64,000 bases of DNA. Origin: Thiomonas delicata (GTDB taxonomy: Bacteria > Pseudomonadota > Gammaproteobacteria > Burkholderiales > Burkholderiaceae_C). The translations under genes and the position numbers were made by a program. Position 1 is the first letter of the stretch. Each line of letters begins with the position of its first letter. Below the pieces are notes generated by a model. The model worked only from the letters and a program-made list of their open reading frames with translations, had not been told where the DNA came from and made no database searches. Shown here piece by piece: positions 47,765 through 59,428 of this stretch. The DNA lies in NCBI RefSeq assembly GCF_900088825.1, contig NZ_LT592170.1, forward strand, positions 62,001 through 126,000, read 5' to 3'.

Positions 47765-48169
47765 TTAGATACGCCGGCGCTTCGGAGGACGGCAGCCGTT
47801 GTGCGGCACAGGCGTGACGTCGGCAATCTGAATCACCTTGATGCCGAGGCCATTGAGCGCGCGCACCGCTGATTCACGACCAGGGCCGGGGCCCTTGATG
47901 CGCACTTCGAGCTGCTTGATGCCGCATTCGATGGCCTGGCGACCGGCGTTTTCCGCGGCCACCTGCGCAGCGAACGGCGTGGACTTGCGCGACCCCTTGA
48001 AACCCTGGCCACCGGACGAAGCCCAGGACAACGCATTGCCTTGGCGGTCGGTGATGGTGATGATGGTGTTGTTGAACGATGCATGCACGTGCGCAATACC
48101 GTCCGCAACATTCTTGCGAACCTTCTTGCGCGCGCGCTGCGCGGAACCTTGAGTTGGGGCTTTAGCCAT
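47765..48169 (-). CDS. rpsK: 30S ribosomal protein S11
   Basis: 134 residues with the S11 core [21 protein letters not shown] and the C-terminal [13 protein letters not shown]. It follows rpsM by 17 bases. Confidence 0.97.
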   Translation of the reverse strand: MAKAPTQGSAQRARKKVRKNVADGIAHVHASFNNTIITITDRQGNALSWASSGGQGFKGSRKSTPFAAQVAAENAGRQAIECGIKQLEVRIKGPGPGRESAVRALNGLGIKVIQIADVTPVPHNGCRPPKRRRI

Positions 48170-48186
48170 GACTATTCCTTGTGTCC

Positions 48187-48552
48187 TTATTTCTTCAACG
48201 CCACGCCGCCCTTGCGTGGTCCCTTGCGGGTGCGCGCGTTGGTGCGCGTGCGCTGACCGTGGACCGGAAGGCCGCGGCGATGGCGCATGCCGCGGTAGCA
48301 GCCGAGATCCATCAGGCGCTTGATATTGATCGACACCTCGCGCCGTAAATCACCTTCGATCACGTATTGACCAACCTGCTCGCGAACCCGCTCCAGTTCG
48401 GCGTCGGTGATGTCCTTCACCTTGGTCGAATACGCGATACCAGCTGCTTCGCAGATTTTGCGCGCCGTGGTACGGCCAATGCCATAAATCGCAGTCAGAC
48501 CGATCTCGGCGTGCTGATGCGGTGGAATGTTGATACCAGCAATACGGGCCAT
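48187..48552 (-). CDS. rpsM: 30S ribosomal protein S13
   Basis: 121 residues, [19 protein letters not shown] start, [19 protein letters not shown] and a basic tail [11 protein letters not shown]. It is 27 bases after rpmJ. Confidence 0.97.
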   Translation of the reverse strand: MARIAGINIPPHQHAEIGLTAIYGIGRTTARKICEAAGIAYSTKVKDITDAELERVREQVGQYVIEGDLRREVSINIKRLMDLGCYRGMRHRRGLPVHGQRTRTNARTRKGPRKGGVALKK

Positions 48553-48579
48553 GGAATTCCTCGTCTCAGATTAGGCCGA

Positions 48580-48693
48580 TCAACCCTGGCGCTGCTTGTG
48601 GCGCGGGTCTGTGCAGATTACGCGAACGACGCCTTTGCGGCGAATGATTTTGCAATTTCTGCACATCTTTTTGATGGACGCACTAACTTTCAT
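48580..48693 (-). CDS. rpmJ: 50S ribosomal protein L36
   Basis: A 37-residue protein: [15 protein letters not shown], then [21 protein letters not shown]11, C14, C27 and H32 form the zinc site of the C-plus form. It lies between infA and rpsM. The gene is too short for ordinary gene finders. Confidence 0.96.
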   Translation of the reverse strand: MKVSASIKKMCRNCKIIRRKGVVRVICTDPRHKQRQG

Positions 48694-48705
48694 GATTTAC
48701 CTCGT

Positions 48706-48924
48706 TTATTTGGCGCGGAATACAATCCGCGCTCGCGTCAAATCGTAGGGCGTCAGTTCAACGGTGACCTTGTCGCCCGGCAAAATACGGATGTAATGCA
48801 TACGCATCTTTCCCGATATATGGCCGAGCACAACATGGCCATTCTCGAGCTTGACGCGAAACGTCGCATTGGGGAGATTTTCCAAAATCTCACCCTGCAT
48901 TTGAATGGCATCGTCCTTGGACAT
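48706..48924 (-). CDS. infA: Translation initiation factor IF-1
   Basis: A 72-residue S1-fold protein: [19 protein letters not shown] and [20 protein letters not shown]. Its position between secY and rpmJ is typical of betaproteobacteria. Confidence 0.97.
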   Translation of the reverse strand: MSKDDAIQMQGEILENLPNATFRVKLENGHVVLGHISGKMRMHYIRILPGDKVTVELTPYDLTRARIVFRAK

Positions 48925-48940
48925 AGATTCTTTTTTGGGC

Positions 48941-50260
48941 TCAGCGCAAGGTCATGCCACTTTTGAAATTCGCACGCTTCAGCAAAGCATCGTATTGATG
49001 CGACATGGCATAAGCCTGCACCTGCGCCATAAAATCCATGGTCACCACCACAATGATCAACAAGGACGTGCCGCCAAAATTGAACGGCACGTTGTACTTC
49101 AAAACGAGAAATTCAGGCAGGAGACAGACCAAAGTGATATAGAGGGCGCCCGCCAAGGTGAGACGCATCAAAATTTTATCAATGTAGCGGGCAGTCTGGT
49201 CGCCAGGTCGAATACCAGGAATGAAAGCTCCGCTCTTTTTCAAATTATCCGCGGTTTCACGGCTGTTAAAAACCAAGGCTGTGTAGAAAAAACTGAAGAA
49301 AATGATCGCGGTCGCGTACAGCGCGATATAAATTGGCTGTCCGGGCGATAGCAGCGCCGCAGCATCCTTCAACCAATTCATGCCCGGGCTCGAACCAAAC
49401 CAGCTCACGACGGTCGCGGGCAGCAGAATGATGGATGACGCGAAAATCGGAGGAATGACGCCCGACATATTCAACTTTAGTGGCAAATGCGAGGATTGCC
49501 CGCCGTAGACCTTGTTGCCGACCTGACGCCGTGCGTAATTGACCAGAATCTTGCGCTGGCCCCGTTCGACGAAGACAACAAAATAGGTCACCGCCACCAC
49601 GATGGCCAAGACGAAAATGGAAACGAGAATACTCATTGCGCCGGTGCGGACCAACTCCAGCAACCCCCCTAGCGCGGTCGGCAATCCCGAAGCAATGCCC
49701 GCGAAAATAATGATGGAAATACCATTCCCCAATCCGCGCTCCGTGACCTGCTCACCCAGCCACATCAGAAACATCGTCCCTGCCGTCAGGCTGACCACCG
49801 CCGTCAGTGTGAAGCCAAGCCCGGGGTTGATCACCAAACCCTGCGTGGACCCCAGCGCGACAGAAATGCCAAGCGATTGAAAAACCGCGAGCACAAGCGT
49901 GAAATATCGCGTGTATTGCGTGATCTTGCGCTGTCCGGCCTGTCCCTCTTTTTTCAGGGCCTCCATCGATGGGATGACATAAGTCAGCAACTGCATGATG
50001 ATGGAAGCCGAGATATAAGGCATGATCCCCAGCGCAAAGACCGTGAATCTAGACAACGCCCCGCCAGAGAACATATTGAACAACCCGAGGATGCCCCCGG
50101 AATTATTCTGGAATAACTGCTGCAACTGCTGAGGGTTGATGCCCGGCACAGGGATATGCGCGCCAATCCGGAACACAATCAAAGCGCCCAGCAGGAACAC
50201 GAGACGCTTGGTCAGGTCCCCGTACTTCCCACCTCCGAGTGCGCTGGATTGATTGGCCAT
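48941..50260 (-). CDS. secY: Protein translocase subunit SecY
   Basis: The 439-residue channel subunit of the Sec translocon, with ten membrane helices. Hallmarks: [13 protein letters not shown] after helix 1, [14 protein letters not shown], and cytoplasmic loops [19 protein letters not shown] and [23 protein letters not shown]. It is the penultimate segment of the spc operon, following rplO. Confidence 0.98.
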   Translation of the reverse strand: MANQSSALGGGKYGDLTKRLVFLLGALIVFRIGAHIPVPGINPQQLQQLFQNNSGGILGLFNMFSGGALSRFTVFALGIMPYISASIIMQLLTYVIPSMEALKKEGQAGQRKITQYTRYFTLVLAVFQSLGISVALGSTQGLVINPGLGFTLTAVVSLTAGTMFLMWLGEQVTERGLGNGISIIIFAGIASGLPTALGGLLELVRTGAMSILVSIFVLAIVVAVTYFVVFVERGQRKILVNYARRQVGNKVYGGQSSHLPLKLNMSGVIPPIFASSIILLPATVVSWFGSSPGMNWLKDAAALLSPGQPIYIALYATAIIFFSFFYTALVFNSRETADNLKKSGAFIPGIRPGDQTARYIDKILMRLTLAGALYITLVCLLPEFLVLKYNVPFNFGGTSLLIIVVVTMDFMAQVQAYAMSHQYDALLKRANFKSGMTLR

Positions 50261-50274
50261 GAGTGAACTCGGTC

Positions 50275-50718
50275 TCAGTCCTGCTGCGCGACGATACGAC
50301 CGCCCGCCGCCTCAATGGCGGCGCGTGCCCCGCGGGTCACGAAAACGCCGGATACGGTGAAGGCGCGAGACACTTCGCCGGAGGCAAAAATTTTCGCCGA
50401 TTGCGCCTGATCGGAAATCAGCCCGGCAGCCTTCAGCGTCAACAAATCCACTTGATCGCCTGCAACAGCAGCAAGCTCGGACAAACGCACCTCGGCCTTG
50501 AATTTTGCCGATAACGACTTAAAACCGCGCTTCGGCAAACGGCGCTGCAAAGGCATTTGACCGCCCTCGAAACCAACTTTGTGGTAACCGCCCGAACGTG
50601 ATTTCTGGCCCTTGTGGCCGCGCCCCGCAGTTTTCCCTAGACCTGAGCCGATCCCCCGCCCAACGCGCTTATTGCTATGGCGTGAACCTTCCGCAGGTTG
50701 AATGGTGTTGAGTTGCAT
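50275..50718 (-). CDS. rplO: 50S ribosomal protein L15
   Basis: 147 residues from [20 protein letters not shown], with the Gly-rich [20 protein letters not shown]. The longer upstream frame adds a non-homologous stretch and was trimmed. Confidence 0.97.
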   Translation of the reverse strand: MQLNTIQPAEGSRHSNKRVGRGIGSGLGKTAGRGHKGQKSRSGGYHKVGFEGGQMPLQRRLPKRGFKSLSAKFKAEVRLSELAAVAGDQVDLLTLKAAGLISDQAQSAKIFASGEVSRAFTVSGVFVTRGARAAIEAAGGRIVAQQD

Positions 50719-50755
50719 GCTGAATCTCACAAATAGAGGGCGGCAATATGCCAGT

Positions 50756-50941
50756 TTAGGCAATGACCTTAACCAAGTAATCGACCTTACGGATCATGCC
50801 ACGCACCGAGGGCGTATCTTCCAAAGTGCGCTCATCACGAATATGGCGCAAGCCGAGGCCGCGCACTGTATCGCGGTGATCAGCACGTGTGCCGATCACA
50901 CTCCGCACCAACTTCACTTTGACGACATTCTTGTCTTGCAT
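50756..50941 (-). CDS. rpmD: 50S ribosomal protein L30
   Basis: 61 residues: [20 protein letters not shown] and [20 protein letters not shown]. The ATG at 50941 is chosen over one 12 bases upstream because GAGG lies 6 nt before it. Confidence 0.95.
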   Translation of the reverse strand: MQDKNVVKVKLVRSVIGTRADHRDTVRGLGLRHIRDERTLEDTPSVRGMIRKVDYLVKVIA

Positions 50942-50949
50942 GATGTGCC

Positions 50950-51468
50950 TCAACCGAGTATTTCTTCGAGAGTCTTGCCGCGCTTCATGGCGATTTCCGA
51001 CGGCGTATTCGCCTTGGTCAACCCGTCCAGCGTTGCGCGAACCATGTTGTACGGATTCGTTGAGCCATGGCTCTTGGCGACCACATCGGTGATGCCGACG
51101 ACCTCGAAAATGGCGCGCATGGGGCCGCCCGCGATGATGCCCGTGCCCTGCGGCGCAGGCGACATCATGACGTCGGAAGCGGCATGGCTGCCATACACCT
51201 GGTGATGCAAGGTGCCATTCTTGAGTTTGATCTTGATCATGTTGCGCCGTGCCTGATCCATCGCCTTCTGGACAGCCACAGGCACTTCGCGCGCCTTGCC
51301 CTTGCCCATGCCGATACGGCCATCGCCGTCGCCAACCACGGCCAGCGCAGCGAAACCAAGAATGCGACCGCCCTTGACCACCTTGGTCACACGGTTCACG
51401 GCGATCATTTTTTCCCGCAACCCATCATCACGGGCTTCGGTATTCATCTTTGCTTGGACTTTGGCCAT
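50950..51468 (-). CDS. rpsE: 30S ribosomal protein S5
   Basis: 172 residues. [20 protein letters not shown], then [18 protein letters not shown], and the C-terminal [20 protein letters not shown]. It ends 8 bases before the rpmD start. Confidence 0.97.
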   Translation of the reverse strand: MAKVQAKMNTEARDDGLREKMIAVNRVTKVVKGGRILGFAALAVVGDGDGRIGMGKGKAREVPVAVQKAMDQARRNMIKIKLKNGTLHHQVYGSHAASDVMMSPAPQGTGIIAGGPMRAIFEVVGITDVVAKSHGSTNPYNMVRATLDGLTKANTPSEIAMKRGKTLEEILG

Positions 51469-51475
51469 CTCAACC

Positions 51476-51835
51476 TCAGAATTTCAAACCGGCTTCACGA
51501 GCGGCTTCAGCCAAGGCTTTGACGCGGCCGTGATACTGAAAACCAGAGCGATCGAAAGCCACTTGCTCGATGCCTGCGGCACGGGCCTTCTCAGCGATGC
51601 GTCGACCGACGATTTGCGCCGCACCGACGTTCCCACCCGAGCCTTGCAGCTGCTGACGCACCTCGGCTTCTGCGGTCGATGCCGTCATCAGGACACGGGT
51701 GCCATCATCGGAAATGATGCTGGCGTAGATGTGGGCATTCGAGCGATGCACAGCCAAACGCGTCACATGCATGCGTGCAATGTGCGAACGGGTGGCCTTG
51801 GCGCGGCGCAGACGGGCTTGCTTCTTGTTCAACAT
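51476..51835 (-). CDS. rplR: 50S ribosomal protein L18
   Basis: 119 residues: [20 protein letters not shown] and a C-terminal [20 protein letters not shown]. It binds 5S rRNA. Confidence 0.97.
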   Translation of the reverse strand: MLNKKQARLRRAKATRSHIARMHVTRLAVHRSNAHIYASIISDDGTRVLMTASTAEAEVRQQLQGSGGNVGAAQIVGRRIAEKARAAGIEQVAFDRSGFQYHGRVKALAEAAREAGLKF

Positions 51836-51846
51836 GTCACAACCCC

Positions 51847-52380
51847 TTATTTCTTCTTGGTTTCCTTGATCACCACGACCTCATTGGCGTAGCGCACACC
51901 CTTGCCCTTGTAAGGCTCGGGGGGACGGATCGCGCGAATATCCGCAGCGACTTGACCGACAAGCTGCTTGTCAACGCCCTTGAGCACGATTTCAGTCTGC
52001 GTTGGCGTTTCGACCTTGATCCCCGCGGGCATGTCGCGAATGACCGGGTGCGAAAAACCCAGCGACAGATTGAGCTTGGCCCCCTGGACTTGAGCCTTGT
52101 AACCCACCCCGACCAAGGTCAGCTTCTTTTCGAAGCCCTTGTCCACTCCAGCCACCATGCCGGCAACCAGCGCACGGTAGGTACCGGACAGGGCATGCGC
52201 CTCACGGCTCGCATCAGACGGAGCGAATGTCAGAGCACCGCTCTGCAACTCGACCTTCACCAAGGGGTTCAAGGGACGCTCGAGACGACCCAGACCGCCC
52301 TTCACGGCAATCTGCTCCTGCGTCAAGGACACCTCAACGCCTTTGGGCACGACTATAGGATTTTTGGCGACACGCGACAT
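51847..52380 (-). CDS. rplF: 50S ribosomal protein L6
   Basis: 177 residues; [16 protein letters not shown] start and the C-terminal [20 protein letters not shown] signature. Confidence 0.97.
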   Translation of the reverse strand: MSRVAKNPIVVPKGVEVSLTQEQIAVKGGLGRLERPLNPLVKVELQSGALTFAPSDASREAHALSGTYRALVAGMVAGVDKGFEKKLTLVGVGYKAQVQGAKLNLSLGFSHPVIRDMPAGIKVETPTQTEIVLKGVDKQLVGQVAADIRAIRPPEPYKGKGVRYANEVVVIKETKKK

Positions 52381-52393
52381 GGCCAGCCCTCAA

Positions 52394-52789
52394 TTAGGCA
52401 ACATAGCAAAGGACCTCACCGCCAACACCCACTTGACGGGCCTTGCGATCGGTCATCACGCCTTGCGGCGTGGAAACAATGGCGACACCCAACCCGTTGA
52501 GCACCTGTGGGATGGCGTGACGCCCGCGGTAAATTCGAAGCCCGGGGCGACTGACACGCTCAATGCGCTCGATGACCGGACGCCCGGCGTAATACTTGAG
52601 CGCAATCTGCAGGTCCGCCTTGGCTCCGTCGCGCAACAGCTCGAAGCCGTCGATATAGCCCTCGTCTTGCAGCACTTGCGCAATGGCAGCCTTCAACTTG
52701 GAGGCCGGCATCCTGACCGTAGCCTTCTCGACAAGCTGCGCATTTCGAATGCGAGTCAGCATATCGGCAATGGGATCACTCATGCTCAT
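52394..52789 (-). CDS. rpsH: 30S ribosomal protein S8
   Basis: 131 residues; [15 protein letters not shown] start and the C-terminal [20 protein letters not shown]. In E. coli S8 represses the spc operon at rplE. Confidence 0.97.
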   Translation of the reverse strand: MSMSDPIADMLTRIRNAQLVEKATVRMPASKLKAAIAQVLQDEGYIDGFELLRDGAKADLQIALKYYAGRPVIERIERVSRPGLRIYRGRHAIPQVLNGLGVAIVSTPQGVMTDRKARQVGVGGEVLCYVA

Positions 52790-52822
52790 TGAAATATTCT
52801 CCGGTGAGTTCCGATAGCCGCA

Positions 52823-53128
52823 TTACCAGCTTGACTTGGTGACGCCAGGGATTTCCCCGCGGAACGCCAACTCACGAATCTTGTTGCGTGCCAGCCCGAA
52901 CTTGCGAAACGTGCCGCGCGGACGACCTGTCAGGGCGCAGCGGTTACGCAGACGCGTGGGATTCGCATTGCGGGGCAATTGCTGCAGGGCCAGGCGCGCT
53001 TGCAAATGTTCCTCATGCGACTTGGCCGAATCGGCAATGATGGCCTCCAGAGCGGCGCGCTTGGCTGCAAATTTTTGAACCAGCTTCTCGCGCTTCTCTT
53101 GCCGGTTGATCAGTGAAAGCTTTGCCAT
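52823..53128 (-). CDS. rpsN: 30S ribosomal protein S14 (zinc-independent form)
   Basis: 101 residues from [20 protein letters not shown] to [11 protein letters not shown]. There is no CxxC pair, so this is the long C-minus form. The start is trimmed from a longer frame that overlaps the rplE stop. Confidence 0.96.
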   Translation of the reverse strand: MAKLSLINRQEKREKLVQKFAAKRAALEAIIADSAKSHEEHLQARLALQQLPRNANPTRLRNRCALTGRPRGTFRKFGLARNKIRELAFRGEIPGVTKSSW

Positions 53129-53135
53129 GGCGATC

Positions 53136-53675
53136 TCAATTCTTGAAAGGAAAGCGAAAAGCGGAAAGCAGCGCCTTGCACTCATCGTCGGTCTTGGCGG
53201 TCGTGGTGATGCTGATATTCAAGCCCCGCAGAGCATCCACCTTGTCATACTCAACCTCAGGGAAAATGATCTGCTCTTTCACGCCGATGTTGTAATTCCC
53301 GCGCCCATCGAAGGCCCGCGACGAAACGCCACGAAAGTCGCGCACCCGCGGCAGCGCCACGGTCACGAGGCGGTCAAGAAATTCGTACATGCGGCGACCG
53401 CGCAAGGTGACAGAGCAACCAATCGGCATGCCCTCGCGCACCTTGAATGCGGCGATTGCCTTCCTGGCCTTGGTCACGACGGGCTTTTGCCCCGCGATCT
53501 TGGTCAAATCCCCCACCGCATGCTCGATGACCTTCTTGTCAGCCACCGCCTCGGATACGCCCATGTTCAGCGTGATCTTGGTAATGCGCGGAACTTCCAT
53601 GACCGACGCATAGCCGAACTGCTTTTGCAGACCCGGCACGACTTGACCTGTGTAAAACTCTTGCAAGCGCGACAT
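53136..53675 (-). CDS. rplE: 50S ribosomal protein L5
   Basis: 179 residues. [20 protein letters not shown] and the C-terminal [20 protein letters not shown] are characteristic. It binds 5S rRNA. Confidence 0.97.
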   Translation of the reverse strand: MSRLQEFYTGQVVPGLQKQFGYASVMEVPRITKITLNMGVSEAVADKKVIEHAVGDLTKIAGQKPVVTKARKAIAAFKVREGMPIGCSVTLRGRRMYEFLDRLVTVALPRVRDFRGVSSRAFDGRGNYNIGVKEQIIFPEVEYDKVDALRGLNISITTTAKTDDECKALLSAFRFPFKN

Positions 53676-53686
53676 AACGCCCCCAG

Positions 53687-54004
53687 TTAGACCTTGATCT
53701 CTTCACCACTCGAACGGAACACGCGCACCTTGTTCCCATCCGAGAGCAAACGAACACCAACACGATCGGCCTTGCCGGATGCCGGATTGAAAATGGCCAC
53801 ATTGCTTTGATGGATCGGCATCTCCTTGGAAACGACACCGCCCGGCTGGTTTTGCATCGGATTGGGCCGGGTATGCCGCTTCACCAGGTTCACACCCTCG
53901 ACGAGCACATGCTCATCACCATGGCGAGCCAGCACTTTCGCACGACGCCCCTTATCCGCACCAGCAATCACGACGACCTCGTCGCCCTTATGGATTTTGT
54001 TCAT
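53687..54004 (-). CDS. rplX: 50S ribosomal protein L24
   Basis: 105 residues; KOW motif [20 protein letters not shown] near the N-terminus and [15 protein letters not shown]. Confidence 0.97.
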   Translation of the reverse strand: MNKIHKGDEVVVIAGADKGRRAKVLARHGDEHVLVEGVNLVKRHTRPNPMQNQPGGVVSKEMPIHQSNVAIFNPASGKADRVGVRLLSDGNKVRVFRSSGEEIKV

Positions 54005-54014
54005 GACTTACCTC

Positions 54015-54383
54015 TCAAAGCACTTCCGGCGCGAGGGAAACAATTTTCATGAAGCGCTCGGTGCGCAACTCGCGCGTGACCGGGCCAAAAATGCGCGTGC
54101 CGATCGGCTCAAGCTTGGCATTGAGCAACACCGCAGCATTGGCGTCAAACTTGATGAGCGAGCCATCCGCACGCCGCACGCCCTTGGCAGTACGCACCAC
54201 GACGGCATTGAAAACCTCGCCTTTCTTCACGCGCCCACGCGGAGCCGCCTCTTTGATGCTGACCTTGATCACATCCCCAATGCCAGCATAGCGGCGCTTG
54301 GAGCCGCCGAGCACCTTGATGCACATAACGGTTTTTGCGCCAGTGTTGTCAGCAACATCCAGCCTTGATTGCATCTGAATCAT
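54015..54383 (-). CDS. rplN: 50S ribosomal protein L14
   Basis: 122 residues beginning [20 protein letters not shown], the universal L14 start. An upstream in-frame ATG at 54401 is not used. It is the first gene after a 243-base gap that holds a promoter candidate, so it probably opens the spc transcription unit. Confidence 0.97.
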   Translation of the reverse strand: MIQMQSRLDVADNTGAKTVMCIKVLGGSKRRYAGIGDVIKVSIKEAAPRGRVKKGEVFNAVVVRTAKGVRRADGSLIKFDANAAVLLNAKLEPIGTRIFGPVTRELRTERFMKIVSLAPEVL

Positions 54384-54483
54384 GTGGAATCCTTTTCCCA
54401 ACTTGCCCGCAGCATCAAGCAGCGGCGTGCAGTCTTGGGCCCAGCTCGTGGGTCAATGAAGCGCCAAAATGGCGAACTTGTAA

Positions 54484-54511
54484 TTTTTACCGAAAAAAAT
54501 CAGGCCGTCAA
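54484..54511 (-). promoter_or_regulatory. Candidate spc promoter upstream of rplN
   Basis: On the minus strand TTGACG (54511-54506), a 16-base spacer, then TAAAAA (54489-54484). It lies in the only large gap between the S10 and spc parts of the cluster. A GC-rich stem-loop (CCGCCGC-type arms near 54531-54556) stands just upstream of it on the RNA. Confidence 0.5.
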
Positions 54512-54626
54512 GACCTGTTTTGATCTTCTTGCCCGCCGCCACAGTCTAGAAGTGCGGCGGCAGACGATCTGAAGATCGGCGCGACTGTGCGCCAGACTGC
54601 GCACGCGCGCCGACAACGCCTGGCGT

Positions 54627-54896
54627 TCAAACGAGCGTCGATTTCTCAAGAAGTCGGGTGACAACCCAGGACTTCGTCTTGGAGATCGGACGCGACTCAG
54701 CAATCTCGACCAGATCGCCAAGATGGAATTGGTCCTGCTCATCATGCGCACTGTACTTCTTCGAGCGCACGATGTACTTGCCATAAAGCGCATGTTGCAC
54801 GCGGCGTTCGACAAGCACGGTAACCGTCTTGTTACGCTTGTCGCTCACCACACGCCCCGTCAACACGCGGGTCAAACTCTCAGCTGCCGACATCAT
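54627..54896 (-). CDS. rpsQ: 30S ribosomal protein S17
   Basis: 89 residues: [20 protein letters not shown] and [20 protein letters not shown]. Its ATG overlaps the rpmC stop in an ATGA arrangement. Confidence 0.97.
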   Translation of the reverse strand: MMSAAESLTRVLTGRVVSDKRNKTVTVLVERRVQHALYGKYIVRSKKYSAHDEQDQFHLGDLVEIAESRPISKTKSWVVTRLLEKSTLV

Positions 54897-55093
54897 GACT
54901 CCTGCATAGTGTTTTGGCGAATGAGCGTACGGATTCGCGCGATATCGCGGCGCACCTTCGTCAATTGGCTGGTGTTTTGCAACTGTTGCGTTGCCTTTTG
55001 CATGCGCAGGCCCATGTGCGCCTTGAGCAAAGCATTGAGCTCATTTTGCAAACCAGCCGCGTCCAATTTGCGCATCTCTTCTAGATTCATCAT
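54893..55093 (-). CDS. rpmC: 50S ribosomal protein L29
   Basis: 66 residues (65 if the second ATG is used; GAGG lies 4 or 7 nt upstream respectively, favouring the second). [18 protein letters not shown] and the C-terminal [15 protein letters not shown] are typical. Confidence 0.95.
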   Translation of the reverse strand: MMNLEEMRKLDAAGLQNELNALLKAHMGLRMQKATQQLQNTSQLTKVRRDIARIRTLIRQNTMQES

Positions 55094-55099
55094 CTCACC

Positions 55100-55516
55100 T
55101 CAAAGGCCAAAGCGGCGACCGACGAAAACCGTGCGAAACGGCAGCTTGGCTGCCGCGAGCTCGAAAGCTTCGCGCGCCAGTTGCTCGGGCACACCGTCAA
55201 TTTCGTACAGGACCTTCCCCGGCGTGATTTCAGACACGTAATACTCGGGGTTGCCCTTGCCGTTACCCATACGCACTTCCGCGGGCTTGATTGAAATGGG
55301 TTTGTCCGGGAACACACGGATCCAGATGCGCCCACCACGCTTGACATGCCGGGAGATGGCGCGACGCGCAGACTCGATCTGGCGCGCGGTCAAGCGTCCG
55401 CGTGTCGTCGCCTTCAAACCATACTCACCGAAAGCCACCGAGGCGCCGCGTGTTGCAACGCCCTTATTTCGGCCCTTTTGCTCCTTGCGGTATTTACGAC
55501 GCGCAGGTTGCATCAT
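55100..55516 (-). CDS. rplP: 50S ribosomal protein L16
   Basis: 138 residues: [19 protein letters not shown] and [20 protein letters not shown]. Its start overlaps the rpsC stop by 4 bases. Confidence 0.97.
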   Translation of the reverse strand: MMQPARRKYRKEQKGRNKGVATRGASVAFGEYGLKATTRGRLTARQIESARRAISRHVKRGGRIWIRVFPDKPISIKPAEVRMGNGKGNPEYYVSEITPGKVLYEIDGVPEQLAREAFELAAAKLPFRTVFVGRRFGL

Positions 55517-56370
55517 GACGATTCTCCTTGCTTGCTCGGCACGGCGGCCGGCGATTCAGGTTTACTGACTTTGCGTACACGCTTTTCGGGCGCTGCTGCA
55601 GGTGCTGCGGCCGCAGGAGCCGCATGTGCGTCACCACGTCCGGAATCTGCACGACGGTTACGGCGTGGATTGGTTTTGTCGTCACGACGGGGGCGGCGCT
55701 CGACTTCTGCGGCTTCAGCCGGCTTTTGCGCCAAAGCGCCACGCCCCAGGGTGTCGCCCTTATAGACCCAGACCTTGACACCGATGACGCCATAGGTGGT
55801 CTTCGCCTCCGAAAATCCATAGTCAATATCGGCGCGCAAGGTCTGCAGCGGAACACGGCCTTCTCGATACCATTCGGTACGGGCGATTTCGATACCATTG
55901 AGCCGCCCCGAAGACATGATCTTGATGCCCTGGGCACCAAGGCGCATGGCGTTCTGCATCGCGCGCTTCATCGCACGGCGGAACATGATGCGCTTTTCCA
56001 GCTGCTGGGTGATGGAGTCGGCGATCAGCTTCGCATCGATTTCGGGCTTGCGCACCTCTTCGATGTCGACCGCCACGGGAACCCCCAGCCGCTTGGTCAG
56101 TTCGGCCTTGAGCGCCTCGATGTCCTCACCCTTCTTCCCGATCACGACACCAGGCCGCGCACTGAAAATCGTGATCCTTGCATTCTTCGCGGGGCGCTCG
56201 ATCACAATGCGCGAAACCGACGCCGCCTTCAGCTTTTTCGCAAGAAATTCGCGAACTGCAATATCCTCATTGAGCATTTTGGCGAATTGCGCTCCGCTGG
56301 CGTACCAGCGCGAGGTCCAATCATGCGTGACCGCCAGCCTAAAACCGGTTGGGTTAATTTTCTGTCCCAT
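55513..56370 (-). CDS. rpsC: 30S ribosomal protein S3 with long Ala/Pro/Arg tail
   Basis: A 285-residue S3. The KH domain ([20 protein letters not shown]) and C-terminal domain ([18 protein letters not shown]) are normal. After about residue 212 a 70-residue low-complexity tail follows, first Arg-rich, then Ala/Pro-rich, then Lys/Ser. E. coli S3 has about 233 residues. Tails of this kind occur in some betaproteobacteria. Confidence 0.97.
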   Translation of the reverse strand: MGQKINPTGFRLAVTHDWTSRWYASGAQFAKMLNEDIAVREFLAKKLKAASVSRIVIERPAKNARITIFSARPGVVIGKKGEDIEALKAELTKRLGVPVAVDIEEVRKPEIDAKLIADSITQQLEKRIMFRRAMKRAMQNAMRLGAQGIKIMSSGRLNGIEIARTEWYREGRVPLQTLRADIDYGFSEAKTTYGVIGVKVWVYKGDTLGRGALAQKPAEAAEVERRPRRDDKTNPRRNRRADSGRGDAHAAPAAAAPAAAPEKRVRKVSKPESPAAVPSKQGESS

Positions 56371-56379
56371 CTCGTGTCC

Positions 56380-56709
56380 TTAGTTCCCAACGGTGATATA
56401 GATATGGCAGGTCGGCTTCACGATCCGATTGCCTCGCCCTTTGGCCCGCGCCGAAAAACGCTTCAATGAAGCGCCGCGCTCGACCATGATGGACTTCACC
56501 TTCAACTCGTCGATATCGGCGCCATCGTTGTGCTCGGCATTCGCAATCGCAGACTCGAGGACTTTCTTGATGATTTGGGCGGCCTTCTTCGGCGTGAAAG
56601 CCAATGTATTGAGGGCATGGTCGACCTTTTTTCCCCGGATGAGGTCAGCGACCAGACGGCCTTTTTGCTCTGACAAGCGGACGCCGCGCAGAATTGCTCG
56701 TGTTTCCAT
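56380..56709 (-). CDS. rplV: 50S ribosomal protein L22
   Basis: 109 residues: [20 protein letters not shown] and the tunnel-loop region [20 protein letters not shown]. Confidence 0.97.
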   Translation of the reverse strand: METRAILRGVRLSEQKGRLVADLIRGKKVDHALNTLAFTPKKAAQIIKKVLESAIANAEHNDGADIDELKVKSIMVERGASLKRFSARAKGRGNRIVKPTCHIYITVGN

Positions 56710-56715
56710 GGTTTC

Positions 56716-56994
56716 TTACCTCTTGGCAGCCTTCTTGTCCGCGGGATGGCCCTTGAACGTCCTGGTCAGGGCAAACTCACCGAGTTTGTGGCCCACCATC
56801 TGGTCCGTGATGTAAACAGGCACATGTTGACGTCCGTTGTGTACGGCAATGGTGACGCCAATGAACTCGGGCAACACCGTGGAACGGCGCGACCAGGTTT
56901 TGATGGGCTTCTTATCTTTCGTGGCGACAGCGCTTTCGATCTTCCGGATTAGATGAAGATCGCAAAACGGGCCTTTTTTGAGAGAACGAGTCAT
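56716..56994 (-). CDS. rpsS: 30S ribosomal protein S19
   Basis: 92 residues: [19 protein letters not shown] and [20 protein letters not shown]. Confidence 0.97.
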   Translation of the reverse strand: MTRSLKKGPFCDLHLIRKIESAVATKDKKPIKTWSRRSTVLPEFIGVTIAVHNGRQHVPVYITDQMVGHKLGEFALTRTFKGHPADKKAAKR

Positions 56995-57007
56995 AGTGGC
57001 CTCTTAC

Positions 57008-57832
57008 TTACTTCTTGCGACGCGAGACGATCATGCCCTGCGTGCGCTTGTTCTGGCGCGTGCGGTAGCCCTTAGTCGGCGTGCCCCATGGGCTGACAGG
57101 GGTGCGACCTTCACCGGTCTTACCCTCGCCGCCACCATGGGGGTGATCGACCGGGTTCATTGCCACACCGCGTACCGTGGGACGTATGCCCTTCCAGCGC
57201 TTGGCGCCGGCTTTGCCATATTGGCGCAGGCTGTTTTCCTCGTTGCTCACCTCGCCAATCGTGGCGCGGCACTCGACGTGGATTTTGCGCACCTCGCCGG
57301 AACGCAAACGGACCTGGGCATACACGCCTTCGCGCGCCATCAGGACCGCCGAGGATCCTGCCGATCGAATCATTTGCGCCCCCTTGCCAGCCAAAATCTC
57401 GACGCAGTGTATGGTCGAACCCACGGGGATGCTGCGGATCGGCAAGCAATTGCCGACCTTGATCGGCGCCTCAGAGCCACTCACAAGAGTCGCCCCGACT
57501 TCGACTCCTCGCGGAGCGATGATGTAGCGCCGCTCGCCATCGGCGTAACACAACAAAGCGATGTGCGCCGTGCGGTTCGGGTCATATTCGATGCGCTCGA
57601 CCTTGGCAGGGATTCCATCCTTGTCACGACGGAAATCGATCACGCGGTAGTGCTGCTTGCTGCCGCCGCCACGATGGCGCACCGTGATATGGCCGTTATT
57701 GTTGCGGCCGGCATTCTGCTTCTGCGGCTCCAGCAGGCTCTTTTCCGGCGCGCCCTTGTGCAGATGCTTATGCACCACCTTCACGACAGCGCGACGCCCG
57801 GCCGAAGTGGGCTTGACTTTGACGACAGCCAT
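57008..57832 (-). CDS. rplB: 50S ribosomal protein L2
   Basis: 274 residues. [20 protein letters not shown] and the C-terminal [20 protein letters not shown] (peptidyl-transferase centre region) are complete. Confidence 0.98.
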   Translation of the reverse strand: MAVVKVKPTSAGRRAVVKVVHKHLHKGAPEKSLLEPQKQNAGRNNNGHITVRHRGGGSKQHYRVIDFRRDKDGIPAKVERIEYDPNRTAHIALLCYADGERRYIIAPRGVEVGATLVSGSEAPIKVGNCLPIRSIPVGSTIHCVEILAGKGAQMIRSAGSSAVLMAREGVYAQVRLRSGEVRKIHVECRATIGEVSNEENSLRQYGKAGAKRWKGIRPTVRGVAMNPVDHPHGGGEGKTGEGRTPVSPWGTPTKGYRTRQNKRTQGMIVSRRKK

Positions 57833-57834
57833 GG

Positions 57835-58149
57835 TTAGACACCCTCCTGGGCGAAATTCAATTCCTGTCCTGCAGCCAAGCTGACATAGGCCTTGCGGAC
57901 GTTATTGCGATGGCCCACGCCGCGCGCCGTGCGCTTGACCTTGCCTTTCTGGTTCAGAACCTGCACACAGGTCACCTGGACCTTGAAAAAAGCTTCGACG
58001 GCCGCCTTGATCTCCTCCTTGCTCGCGTCCTGGCGGACACGGAAAGCAACTTGGTTACGCTTCTCGGCAAGCATGGTGGCTTTTTCAGAAATGATGGGCG
58101 CAAGCAGCACCTGCATCAGGCGCTCTTCACGTGTCTGTTGCTGGTTCAT
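57835..58149 (-). CDS. rplW: 50S ribosomal protein L23
   Basis: 104 residues. The conserved core starts at [20 protein letters not shown]; the ATG used is 11 codons earlier and overlaps the rplD stop as ATGA. The later ATG (58116) is an alternative. Confidence 0.95.
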   Translation of the reverse strand: MNQQQTREERLMQVLLAPIISEKATMLAEKRNQVAFRVRQDASKEEIKAAVEAFFKVQVTCVQVLNQKGKVKRTARGVGHRNNVRKAYVSLAAGQELNFAQEGV

Positions 58150-58769
58150 GACAGCATCTCCTGCAGCTTGGCAAGCGCACCCTTGGCGATCAAGACTTTC
58201 TTGTAATAAATCAGGGAAAGCGGGTCCATATAGCGTGGCTCGACCAGCAAAACATTGGGCAGATTGCGCGCCGCCAGCATCAAGGTGTCATCGATGTCAT
58301 CGGCGATGTAGAGCACCGAATCCAGACCCATGGCGCGAAGCTTGGTCGCCAGAAGCTTGGTTTTGGGAGCCTCGACGGCCAGCTCGTCGACCACCATGAC
58401 CCGCCCCTCCCGCGCCAATTGGGACAGGATCGAGCGCATGCCGGCCCGATACATTTTCTTATTGATCTTCTGCGTGAAATTCTCATCCGCAGAATTCGGG
58501 AAAATACGCCCGCCCCCACGCCACAGAGGTGAACTGGTCATTCCAGCGCGGGCGCGACCCGTGCCTTTTTGGCGCCACGGCTTACGCGTGGAATGCTTGA
58601 CTTCGGCGCGGTCTTTCTGCGCACGATTGCCTGCCCGCGCATTGGCCTGGTAGGCAATCACGATTTGATGGATCAAAGCCTCGTTGTACTCACGACCGAA
58701 AATCGTATCGGGCGCCTCAAAAGCAGGGCCTTGCGCGCCATCCGCAGCAACGTAGTAGAGCTGAGTCAT
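58146..58769 (-). CDS. rplD: 50S ribosomal protein L4
   Basis: 207 residues: [20 protein letters not shown] and [20 protein letters not shown]4 represses the S10 operon in E. coli. The start overlaps the rplC stop by 4 bases. Confidence 0.97.
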   Translation of the reverse strand: MTQLYYVAADGAQGPAFEAPDTIFGREYNEALIHQIVIAYQANARAGNRAQKDRAEVKHSTRKPWRQKGTGRARAGMTSSPLWRGGGRIFPNSADENFTQKINKKMYRAGMRSILSQLAREGRVMVVDELAVEAPKTKLLATKLRAMGLDSVLYIADDIDDTLMLAARNLPNVLLVEPRYMDPLSLIYYKKVLIAKGALAKLQEMLS

Positions 58770-59428
58770 GACTGAACCCCCGCCTTCTTCACAGCCGGCC
58801 GGACCGTCACGCAGCCCGAATCCGCACCAGGGATGGACCCCTTGACCATGATCAGATCGCGAGCCTCGTCGACACGCACAACCTCAAGATTCTGGACCGT
58901 GACATTCACGCCGCCGAGCCTGCCGGACATACGCTTGCCCGGAAAGACGCGCCCGGGATCCTGAGCCATACCGATGGAACCCGGCGCACGCGTCGTGACG
59001 GAGTTGCCATGAGATGCGCGGTTAGACGAAAAATGATGGCGCTTAATTGCACCGGCATAACCCTTACCGATCGTGACGCCACGCACATCAACCCGCTGCC
59101 CGACCGCAAACAGCGTCGCCGGCAGCTTGGCACCGGACTGATAGTTGGCGGCGACCTCTGCGGGAACGCGGAACTCGCACAGAACCTTGGCGGGCTCGAC
59201 GGCCGCCTTGGCCAAATGCCCGGCCTCGGCCTTGGTCAAAGAGGAGGATTTGGCCGCACCGAAGGCAACCTGAATGGCGCTATAGCCATCCTTATCGGCT
59301 TGGCGAATTTGCGCCACAGCATTGCGGGACACGTCCAAAACGGTGACCGGGATCGAGACCCCATCGGCCGTGAACACCCGCATCATGCCGACCTTGCGCG
59401 CAACAAGGCCGAGTGCTTGCGTACTCAT
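58766..59428 (-). CDS. rplC: 50S ribosomal protein L3
   Basis: 220 residues from [19 protein letters not shown]; a GGAG 6 nt upstream supports this ATG rather than the one 12 bases earlier. [20 protein letters not shown] with the modified-Gln region [18 protein letters not shown] is complete. Confidence 0.97.
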   Translation of the reverse strand: MSTQALGLVARKVGMMRVFTADGVSIPVTVLDVSRNAVAQIRQADKDGYSAIQVAFGAAKSSSLTKAEAGHLAKAAVEPAKVLCEFRVPAEVAANYQSGAKLPATLFAVGQRVDVRGVTIGKGYAGAIKRHHFSSNRASHGNSVTTRAPGSIGMAQDPGRVFPGKRMSGRLGGVNVTVQNLEVVRVDEARDLIMVKGSIPGADSGCVTVRPAVKKAGVQS

